Source: Lachnospiraceae bacterium UBA938 (GTDB lineage: Bacteria; Bacillota; Clostridia; Lachnospirales; Lachnospiraceae). From it: a DNA stretch of 49,352 nucleotides. The notes under the pieces were generated by a model that ran no database searches, had not been told where the DNA came from, and saw only the letters and a program-made list of their open reading frames with translations. Made by a program: the position numbers and the translations under genes. The stretch spans positions 1 through 49,352 of the forward strand of contig DBDG01000036.1 of assembly GCA_002293475.1 (NCBI GenBank). Direction: 5' to 3'. Shown piece after piece: positions 43,061-49,352 of this stretch; positions within the stretch are counted from its first letter, which is position 1; every line of letters begins with the position of its first letter.

Positions 43061-44961
43061 ATGTCTGTGCCCTTTTCATTTTGGTAGGAATAGGTCGGTA
43101 CCATTTTCCTGATCAGCGGCCGGATGTCGTCACTTTCCGCCTTAGAAGCTTCCTTCAGCTTTTTTAGCTGAATAAAGAAACGCTCTTCATCAAGTTCTAT
43201 CGGCTTACCGACATATATCAGCCGGTTGGCAGTTTCCTTCATGCCCTCTTCTTCCATCAGGAGCTCTTCATATAATTTTTCCCCAGGACGGAGCCCGGTA
43301 AACTCTATTTTAATATCTTCCCCGACCCGATAGCCGGACAGCCGGATCAGATTCTTGGCCAGATCCAATATCCTGACCGGCCTGCCCATGTCTAGGACAA
43401 AGATTTCTCCGCCTTTAGCATAGGCACCCGCCTGCAGTACTAGGGAAACGGCCTCGGGTATGGTCATAAAGTAGCGGATAATATCCGGGTGGGTGACGGT
43501 TACCGGACCGCCCGCCAGAATCTGTTTTTTAAATAGTGGAATCACGCTGCCGTTACTGCCCAGCACGTTACCGAAACGTACCGCGACGAACTCGGTATCA
43601 TAATGTTTATTGAAGGTCTGGATAATCATCTCACAGATACGCTTGCTTGCTCCCATGATATTGGTGGGATTTACCGCTTTATCGGTCGATATCATCACAA
43701 AGCGGGTGGTTCCGTTCATAGCTGCCGCCATGGCTGTCTTGAAAGTGCCGAAGATATTATTCTTAACGGCTTCGTTGGGACTTGCCTCCATCAGCGGCAC
43801 ATGCTTGTGGGCGGCAGCATGATATACAATATCCGGGCGGAAACGCTCAAAGATCCGATTCATCCGGCTGGTATTGCGTACCGAGGCAATCAGCACCGTC
43901 AGCTTCAGGCCGGGATAATGATTGAGCAGTGCCTGCTGGATTTCATATACACTGTTTTCATAGATGTCCAATATGATCAGTTCTGAAGGCGCATGGGAGG
44001 CGATCTGCCGGCACAGCTCGCTGCCGATGGAACCGCCGCCACCGGTTACCAGCACCTTTTTGTCTTTTACATAACCTAGGATAGAATCCAGATCAATTTC
44101 TACCGCCTCTCTGCCAAGCAGGTCTTCGACCTCGACATCCCGCAGCTTACTGACGCTTACTTCCCCGTTTACCAGCTGGTATACGCCCGGAAGAGCCCGC
44201 AGCTTACAGCTTGTCTCTTTGCAGATATCAAGGATTTCCTTCATTTCCGTGCGCGTTATGGACGGCATGGCCACTATGATCTCATCGATGCTGTAAATAT
44301 CGGCACATTCAATGATCTTGTCGCGTCCGCCTACCACCTTGATGCCTTGGATAAAACGTCCCCATTTCCCTTTGTCATCGTCAATGATACAGCGGATCAC
44401 CATGGTGCTGAAATTACTGTTGACAATCTCTTTTACGATAAGATTGGCCGCTTCGCCGGCACCGATCACCATTACGGAAATATTATTGTTTTTATTAATT
44501 TTCTTATGTTTCAAGCTTCGGAAGAAGCGATAGGAAAAACGGCTGACAAACACAAAGGTAATGAGGATAAAGGCATAGAGGAAGTAATAGCTGTTGGGTA
44601 CCGCCCGGTTTTCCATACGGAAAAACTGCAGGCCGATGCCGTTGATCGCCGCCGAGATCACGCAGGAAATCACGATGTTCTGCAGTTCCGTCTCGCCGGC
44701 AAAGGCCCACAGGCTATGATACATCCGGAAGAAATAAAGGATGGTCAGCGTCATTGCAATATTAATAACCAAGAATCTGGTGATCGGCTCCAGGAAATAA
44801 TCGGGAATCCCCGACAGATCAAATTCATAACGCATGATTAAGGCCAGATAACTGGCACTGATCACACTGATGATATCATATATAATCAAGGCCGCCCGGC
44901 GATATAATAATTTATAATTAAAAGGCGTTTTGTCTTTTTTCATTTTATTATTAATCCTCAT
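43057..44961 (-). CDS. PglF/CapD-like UDP-GlcNAc 4,6-dehydratase
   Basis: A membrane-anchored dehydratase of about 634 residues. Residues about 20-150 hold four membrane spans, then a Rossmann-like region with VMVIGAGEAANLIVKEI, and from about 300 the SDR domain: VTGGGGSIGSELCRQ, HAAAHKHVP, ISTDKAVNPTNIMGASKR and FGNVLGSNGSVIP. It should convert UDP-GlcNAc to UDP-2-acetamido-2,6-dideoxy-4-keto-glucose at the inner face of the membrane. The start is uncertain: 44961 (TAAGATG junction with the polymerase stop) or 44943, with AGGA about 11 bases upstream. It begins the PglF-PglE-ATP-grasp run. Confidence 0.95.
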   Translation of the reverse strand: MRINNKMKKDKTPFNYKLLYRRAALIIYDIISVISASYLALIMRYEFDLSGIPDYFLEPITRFLVINIAMTLTILYFFRMYHSLWAFAGETELQNIVISCVISAAINGIGLQFFRMENRAVPNSYYFLYAFILITFVFVSRFSYRFFRSLKHKKINKNNNISVMVIGAGEAANLIVKEIVNSNFSTMVIRCIIDDDKGKWGRFIQGIKVVGGRDKIIECADIYSIDEIIVAMPSITRTEMKEILDICKETSCKLRALPGVYQLVNGEVSVSKLRDVEVEDLLGREAVEIDLDSILGYVKDKKVLVTGGGGSIGSELCRQIASHAPSELIILDIYENSVYEIQQALLNHYPGLKLTVLIASVRNTSRMNRIFERFRPDIVYHAAAHKHVPLMEASPNEAVKNNIFGTFKTAMAAAMNGTTRFVMISTDKAVNPTNIMGASKRICEMIIQTFNKHYDTEFVAVRFGNVLGSNGSVIPLFKKQILAGGPVTVTHPDIIRYFMTIPEAVSLVLQAGAYAKGGEIFVLDMGRPVRILDLAKNLIRLSGYRVGEDIKIEFTGLRPGEKLYEELLMEEEGMKETANRLIYVGKPIELDEERFFIQLKKLKEASKAESDDIRPLIRKMVPTYSYQNEKGTDI

Positions 44962-44962
44962 C

Positions 44963-47569
44963 TTAACTTGAACGTTTTTGCAGCCCAAAGATCAGCGGTG
45001 CAATGATCAACATCAGGATAAAACCGGAAGGATTGCTGAAATGGAAGACCCACTCAACAAGCCCTTCTGCTGCTACGGCCACAGTCACCACGGCAGGCAG
45101 GGCAGCATAATTTTCCCGATCCTTATTCTGCTGGTAATACCGGTGGCTTTGCAGCAAAGTCGCCACCATCACCGCAATAAACAAGATACCCATTGCAATA
45201 CCATGATCATAAGCAAATTGTAAGTAAATATTATGAGCATGAACCGCCAGTGTACCATCGTCAAGCAGGGCACCCATCTCCTGATGCCCCGGCATATTTA
45301 GCTGGTTTAAATAAGCGCGGAAGATATCGCTCCGCCCGTTGGTGTAATCTGCCAGCGACTGGTCTTCTCCATCGAAGCGGCCTACTTCTGATTCATCTGG
45401 GGAAGCGTCCATGGAACCGGCTGTAGAATCAGAGTCAGCCCCAAGTTCTTTATCTGCCTCTGTCGCTTTCTCTTCCGCAAAAGACACTGCGGAATAAAGC
45501 CCCAGCGCTTCCGCCTGCTGCGTCGTCATCAGTTGCCCGTCAACATAAGTATGTGTCTCATTAAACTCTTTTATTTCACCATAGATATCAAAAGTAGTTT
45601 CCGGTATGCTGAATACTTTCTCCCCGAACACTTCAATAAAGCGTCCGACCCGCATAAATTCAAGCGAACTTACCTTGCGGCCACGCATCACCTCATCCGG
45701 ATAGGATTCAATCTCATGAAGCCGCGGTTCACTTACCAAAGCCGGAACCGTCCGCTGTACAAAAAAGGTTACCGGAAAACAGACTATTGTGGCCACCGCC
45801 ATGACGACCGCCGCTGTCAAAATATTCTTAAGCTTCTCCCGGCCATTGCCAGCTGCCATAATAATGACCGCCAACAGTGCCGTGACTGCTACCGCCAGAA
45901 AACCGGTACGCGCCATGGTGAACAGTACATATGACGTCACGACTCCGAAAAACACCGTTTCTTTCCAGATATCTTTTAGCTTATGGCTCTTTCGTAACTT
46001 CATCAGGAAAAGAACCAGAGCCGCACACTCCACCATTGTCAGATATGTCGCCGTAATGGTGACGGTGTGAAAAATATGGGTATAGCGAACCGTGCGGTAT
46101 GTGACAAATGGACGGTGCAGCAGCGAATAACCCGTGTACCAGATAAAATGCAGCACCATCGCTCTGATGATATTGGTCAAGATATCCCATTTCTTCCATG
46201 CCCCATATTGTAGATAAAAAAGGGTAAATGAAGCCGCCAGGGCAACCGTCCACCAGCGTCCGTTGCGGAATAGAATAATCATTATCAGGAATACGGCCAT
46301 AAGACCGCCATATAAGTATGCCGGTTTTTTTATTTCCTTATGAATAAACGCCGTCACTACCCGGACCGCCGTATTTAAGATCACAAAGCCGGCAAGGGCA
46401 CCTGCCCATACTAACAGATTAAGGCTCTGCAGGTCAAGAGCGGCCATTTCTTCGGTGAGAGTTTCCGTATAATAATGATAGCCGTAAAGACCGGCCACGA
46501 TCAGGTAGACCACGTTGTGAAATCTTAGGACTTCTTTGCTCCGGAGCATCATAATCATGGCCAAGGCAAAAAAGATAATTTCTTTCCGTTCCGCTATAGC
46601 ATGATGAATATCGTATAAACCGTTCATATACTCACAGCAGGCAGCAATTGCCATGGCCAGAAAAACTGACTGAAGAACATCCGTCCATTTTTCCTTGATG
46701 ATGGACCTGCTGATAATCGCTTTCTGGCCGTCACGGTTATGATTGATTCCGTAAAGCATGATTCCGCCCAGCAGCAGGATGCTGATAAAAAAGAAGGTAT
46801 TATCCAAAGTGTAACTGCCGAACACCTCCATGATCACGGCCACAAGACCGGCCAGCACTATGGCCACAGTAAGCGGATTGCCGACAGATTTAACTGCCCG
46901 CTCGACCGTCATCAGCTTGTTCCGCTCTGGTTTCTTCCGGTAATAATAACGGACAAGATAAAGCAAGGCGACTGCAGAAAGCAAAATTAACGCATCAAAG
47001 AAAGCTACTTTGGCCTTTCGGAGCGGAACCGTATAGTTATAGGCTGCCACAATATTCCTTCCTTCCATCGTGCTGTCATTATAATGCATCTCACCGGCAA
47101 AAGGATAGTCCGGAACGATAACGGCTTCACTGCCTACATAAAGATTGGATACTACGCCAAGTTCGGAAACCCCGCCTTGGATAATCAGATAGTATCTTTG
47201 CCCTACCTTCATATCCTGATCAACTAAAATCTCAAAGGAACCGGGAATATCCAGCTCTTCTAAATAAACCCTCTCTTCGAACATCTCCCTTAAGTCTGTG
47301 TCCAGCATCCGGACATAAAAAGACTCACCTGCCGTACCCTCACCCAGATAAATCCCGATGCTTCCCATATGATTATACTGTGCTATCATGCTTTGCATGA
47401 TCATCCGGCTGTCATCAACCGGACCGGTTACCTCGCCTGATGAACCGGGAACGGTGAAAGTTACTGTTTCTTTCCATAAACGCATGGGGAAAAGCGATAG
47501 TATAAGACATACGGCCACTATAATAATGGAAGCCTGTAAAGCCTGGCTTTTGTAAATTATTTTATTCAT
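44963..47569 (-). CDS. Wzy/O-antigen ligase-like membrane protein
   Basis: An 868-residue polytopic protein. A first span (residues 11-30) is followed by an extracytoplasmic beta-rich region to about 185, then many spans. TMARTGFLAVAVTALLAVI and, near residue 775, AHNIYLQFAYDHGIAMG match the O-antigen ligase/Wzy pattern. An acidic, low-complexity insertion (ADKELGADSDSTAGSMDASP, within 697-738) lies in a large outer loop. It should polymerise or transfer lipid-linked glycan outside the cell. The start at 47569 has AGGTG four bases upstream. It follows the leader hairpin, and so heads the first block of the cluster. Confidence 0.9.
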   Translation of the reverse strand: MNKIIYKSQALQASIIIVAVCLILSLFPMRLWKETVTFTVPGSSGEVTGPVDDSRMIMQSMIAQYNHMGSIGIYLGEGTAGESFYVRMLDTDLREMFEERVYLEELDIPGSFEILVDQDMKVGQRYYLIIQGGVSELGVVSNLYVGSEAVIVPDYPFAGEMHYNDSTMEGRNIVAAYNYTVPLRKAKVAFFDALILLSAVALLYLVRYYYRKKPERNKLMTVERAVKSVGNPLTVAIVLAGLVAVIMEVFGSYTLDNTFFFISILLLGGIMLYGINHNRDGQKAIISRSIIKEKWTDVLQSVFLAMAIAACCEYMNGLYDIHHAIAERKEIIFFALAMIMMLRSKEVLRFHNVVYLIVAGLYGYHYYTETLTEEMAALDLQSLNLLVWAGALAGFVILNTAVRVVTAFIHKEIKKPAYLYGGLMAVFLIMIILFRNGRWWTVALAASFTLFYLQYGAWKKWDILTNIIRAMVLHFIWYTGYSLLHRPFVTYRTVRYTHIFHTVTITATYLTMVECAALVLFLMKLRKSHKLKDIWKETVFFGVVTSYVLFTMARTGFLAVAVTALLAVIIMAAGNGREKLKNILTAAVVMAVATIVCFPVTFFVQRTVPALVSEPRLHEIESYPDEVMRGRKVSSLEFMRVGRFIEVFGEKVFSIPETTFDIYGEIKEFNETHTYVDGQLMTTQQAEALGLYSAVSFAEEKATEADKELGADSDSTAGSMDASPDESEVGRFDGEDQSLADYTNGRSDIFRAYLNQLNMPGHQEMGALLDDGTLAVHAHNIYLQFAYDHGIAMGILFIAVMVATLLQSHRYYQQNKDRENYAALPAVVTVAVAAEGLVEWVFHFSNPSGFILMLIIAPLIFGLQKRSS

Positions 47570-47583
47570 ATTGCACCTGTGCA

Positions 47584-47619
47584 TTTCGCAAGCAAAGCTG
47601 TCGGCCTTTGCTTGCGAAA
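47584..47619 (-). promoter_or_regulatory. Perfect 14-bp leader hairpin before the polymerase gene
   Basis: TTTCGCAAGCAAAG (47584-47597) and CTTTGCTTGCGAAA (47606-47619) are perfect inverted repeats around an 8-base loop. It lies in the predicted leader RNA, 14 bases before the ATG at 47569, with AGGTG just after it. No T-run follows on either reading, so it is not a classical terminator. It could influence translation, RNA stability or antitermination of the long operon. The gap 47585-47711 holds this hairpin, a promoter and the dyad at the -10. Confidence 0.65.
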
Positions 47620-47668
47620 CTGTTTACTTGATAGGTTTTCTGCCTTTGATAACTTGACTGTTCCTGAA

Positions 47669-47693
47669 AACTATGGGTAATTATACCATAGTT
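47669..47693. promoter_or_regulatory. 8-bp dyad centred on the -10 element, possible operator
   Basis: AACTATGG (47669-47676) and CCATAGTT (47686-47693) are perfect inverted repeats separated by nine bases. The centre falls on the -10 hexamer of the promoter below, where a repressor would block RNA polymerase. No regulator gene is in the window. Confidence 0.4.
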
Positions 47694-47708
47694 ATCTGTA
47701 TTTATCAA
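47680..47708 (-). promoter_or_regulatory. Main promoter of the glycan cluster
   Basis: On the minus strand TTGATA (47703-47708) and a perfect TATAAT (47680-47685) are 17 bases apart, with TGG before the -10 giving an extended -10. The start of transcription would be near 47673, with a leader of about 104 bases before the polymerase ATG. It starts four bases downstream of the collagen-like stop codon. Confidence 0.7.
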
Positions 47709-47711
47709 ATC

Positions 47712-49304
47712 TCAATTATTATCTGGGCTGATTTGCCGTATTGCATAACTTCCGTTTATGAAAGTTGTGAGGGTTATCTCTTTTGATGGATCAGATACGT
47801 CAATGCCGGCAACATAAAGCAGTCTAGATCCGGCTTTTACTAAAATCGGTTGATTTAAAGCAGCCATTTCCAGAACACTGTCGTATGCCAGTACTGTTCC
47901 AGCATAAACCGGCGTTCTTACCATAGCCTCTTTTATTGGTTTGAAATAATTGCGTTTATCCTCAGCCATCCAGATTTGCGCAAACAAAATAATATCTTCG
48001 GTTATTTCTGGACTGGCATCCGATAAACTAAAGCACATTCCGATATCAGTAATATAGCAGTCACGCAAGATCAGTATGCTGCAGCTTGCCAGTTTATCCA
48101 ATATCCTGTTGTCCAAATACCCGGATGAAAGCTGAATTCCGTCGTGGGAAATGGTATGGCCTATGATTGCTCCGGATCGGTTAGGAGATATGCTCATGGG
48201 TTTAGTGGAAGTCGTTGTAACAAAGACGGTACTGCCGATTCCAGGCGGTCCGGTCGGGCCGGTTGAGCCGGTCGGTCCAGGTGGGCCGGTTTCTCCAGAA
48301 TTACCAGCTGGACCCGGTGGGCCTTGTTCACCTTGTGGACCCTGGCAGCCCATTGCCCCGACCGGACCTTGCGGGCCGACGGGCCCGGCCGGACCTTCTT
48401 CTCCAATAGGCCCTTCTTGGCCGATCGGACCCTGTGGTCCCTTTGGTCCGACTGGGCCTTCTGGACCGGCCGGGCCTACCGAACCAATATCACCTTTTGG
48501 GCCGATCGGACCCTGCGGACCCATCAAACCCTGCGGACCCGGATTACCTCGGATACCTTGCGGCCCAGGTGCCCCGCAATCACCTTGCGGACCAGCCTCA
48601 CCTCTATTACCCTGAAGTCCACGCGGCCCTGTAGGACCCATTGCTCCAGGGCATCCTCTTTCTCCCGGCGGGCCTGGCGGACCGGGATATCCTTGTTCGC
48701 CCTGCGGACCCGGTGAGCCCGGGCTTCCCTTTTCGCCTTGCGGACCCGGTGGGCCGGTTCTGCCCTTTTCGCCCTGCGGACCCGGTGAGCCCGGGCTTCC
48801 CTTTTCGCCCTGCGGACCCGGTGGGCCGGTTCTGCCCTTTTCACCCTGTGGACCCGGTGAGCCTGGGCTTCCTTGTTCACCCTGCGGGCCCGGTGAACCG
48901 GGATATCCTCGTTCTCCACGCGGTCCAGCGCATCCTTGTTCTCCACGTGGTCCAGCTGGACCCGGATATCCTCTTCCGCCTTGGCGTCCGGATTCTCCAC
49001 AACTTCCTCTTTCCCCGCGTGGTCCAGCCGGGCCGGTACATCCTCTTTCCCCTTGCATACCTGGCGGACCGGCTATTCCTCTTTCCCCGCGTGGACCCGG
49101 CGGGCCGGCTATTCCTCTTTCTCCTTGTGGGCCCGGCGGGCCGGCTATTCCTCTTTCTCCTTGTGGGCCAACTGAACCGGCTATTCCTTTTTCACCTGGC
49201 GGGCCAGCTGGGCCTGGATATCCTCTTTCCCCCTGACACCCCGGCGGGCCGGCCACTCCTCTTTCCCCCTGACACCCCGGCGGGCCGGCTGCTCCTTTTT
49301 GCAT
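47712..49304 (-). CDS. Collagen-like surface protein with globular C-terminal domain
   Basis: A protein of at least 530 residues. Residues 4-356 are an unbroken run of about 117 Gly-X-Y triplets rich in Gly-Pro-Pro, Gly-Glu-Arg and Gly-Pro-Gln, with several Cys in X or Y positions. Residues 357-530 form a non-repetitive beta-rich domain, resembling in size and place the TNF-like domain of BclA-type exosporium proteins, though I could not prove it. The start is unclear: the only RBS-like AAGGAG is 24 bases before this ATG, and the frame stays open for 16 codons to the window edge, so the gene may begin outside. It is on the same strand as the cluster, directly upstream. Confidence 0.88.
   Translation of the reverse strand: MQKGAAGPPGCQGERGVAGPPGCQGERGYPGPAGPPGEKGIAGSVGPQGERGIAGPPGPQGERGIAGPPGPRGERGIAGPPGMQGERGCTGPAGPRGERGSCGESGRQGGRGYPGPAGPRGEQGCAGPRGERGYPGSPGPQGEQGSPGSPGPQGEKGRTGPPGPQGEKGSPGSPGPQGEKGRTGPPGPQGEKGSPGSPGPQGEQGYPGPPGPPGERGCPGAMGPTGPRGLQGNRGEAGPQGDCGAPGPQGIRGNPGPQGLMGPQGPIGPKGDIGSVGPAGPEGPVGPKGPQGPIGQEGPIGEEGPAGPVGPQGPVGAMGCQGPQGEQGPPGPAGNSGETGPPGPTGSTGPTGPPGIGSTVFVTTTSTKPMSISPNRSGAIIGHTISHDGIQLSSGYLDNRILDKLASCSILILRDCYITDIGMCFSLSDASPEITEDIILFAQIWMAEDKRNYFKPIKEAMVRTPVYAGTVLAYDSVLEMAALNQPILVKAGSRLLYVAGIDVSDPSKEITLTTFINGSYAIRQISPDNN
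48699..48872 (-). repeat. 72-bp tandem repeat in the collagen-like gene
   Basis: Near-identical 72-base units run from 48699-48770 and 48771-48842, with a partial and more divergent third to about 48872. Each encodes 24 residues (eight triplets) alternating RTGPPGPQ and SPGSPGPQ blocks. Length changes by slippage or recombination are likely. Wider Gly-X-Y similarity extends over 48237-49295. Confidence 0.8.
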
Positions 49305-49352
49305 ATTTATGACAATATCTTGCGTAATTCTCCTTAGAATGAGAAATTTTTC

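Noticed and set aside
48237..49295. Regular short repeats that look at first like a CRISPR array.
   Set aside because: The period is nine bases with codon-level variation and no unique spacers; it encodes collagen triplets.
48151..49312. Long open frames on the plus strand and in another minus frame across the collagen-like gene (up to 223 codons).
   Set aside because: They arise from the Gly-X-Y codon pattern read in other frames, are highly repetitive in composition and have no matching RBS or known fold.
1..49352. Search for tRNA, rRNA, insertion sequences and integrase genes.
   Set aside because: No transposase or integrase motif, no terminal inverted repeats with a gene between, and no RNA-gene signature were recognised by eye; a dedicated scan (tRNAscan-SE, ISfinder) would settle it.

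Overview
The window is most of a very large surface-polysaccharide (exopolysaccharide, capsule or glycoprotein glycan) gene cluster, followed at the right edge by a collagen-like surface protein gene. Strong AGGAG-type ribosome binding sites, frequent TTG/GTG starts, a PglF/CapD-type dehydratase with the look of those from Clostridia, and a BclA-like collagen protein all suggest a spore-forming Firmicute, perhaps a Lachnospiraceae-like Clostridium relative. That placement is an inference from style and is not proven. There are 36 protein genes and no rRNA, tRNA, CRISPR array or transposase that I can see. Gaps between genes never exceed about 140 bases. Apart from the first gene, every gene lies on the minus strand, so the cluster reads from right to left.

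Layout in transcription order. At 49304-47712 is a collagen-like protein with about 117 Gly-X-Y triplets and a globular C-terminal domain. A strong minus-strand promoter (TTGATA-N17-TATAAT, 47680-47708) and a leader with a perfect 14-bp hairpin follow. Block 1 (47569-36475) holds a Wzy-like polymerase/ligase, a PglF-like UDP-GlcNAc 4,6-dehydratase, a PglE-like aminotransferase, an ATP-grasp ligase, a GT4, TviB and TviC (UDP-GlcNAc/GalNAc uronic acid pathway) and a formyltransferase. Block 2 (36354-18926, own promoter near 36400, weak terminator at 18903-18924) holds a GT2, a radical SAM/SPASM enzyme, a GT-C membrane protein, a GT2, a GT4, a heparinase II/III-like protein, WecC, a two-domain oxidoreductase, a Wzx flippase, a CapK-like adenylating enzyme, a CapA-like protein and a GT4. 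Block 3 (18786-1570, own promoter near 18850) holds WecB, four GT4 enzymes (three consecutive, the fourth at 10270-11367), a CE4-like protein, two AsnB-like amidotransferases, an SGNH-type protein, two GT11 enzymes, a GT2, a PglK-like ABC flippase and a DUF5672 protein. At the far left a plus-strand GT-C-like membrane protein converges on the end of the cluster.

How it may work together. Three nucleotide-sugar routes are visible: PglF/PglE to a 4-amino-2-acetamido-trideoxyhexose, TviB/TviC to UDP-GlcNAcA/GalNAcA, and WecB/WecC to UDP-ManNAcA. Modifiers of these sugars are plentiful: ATP-grasp ligase, formyltransferase, two amidotransferases, SGNH protein, CE4-like protein, radical SAM enzyme, two-domain oxidoreductase and CapK. 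The predicted product is a heavily decorated glycan rich in amino sugars and uronamides, possibly fucosylated. Two flippases of different type (Wzx and PglK-like) are present. No initiating sugar-1-phosphate transferase, no Wzz/tyrosine-kinase pair and no GDP-fucose genes are seen here, so these must come from outside the window. Whether the collagen-like neighbour is a carrier for the glycan is an attractive but untested idea.
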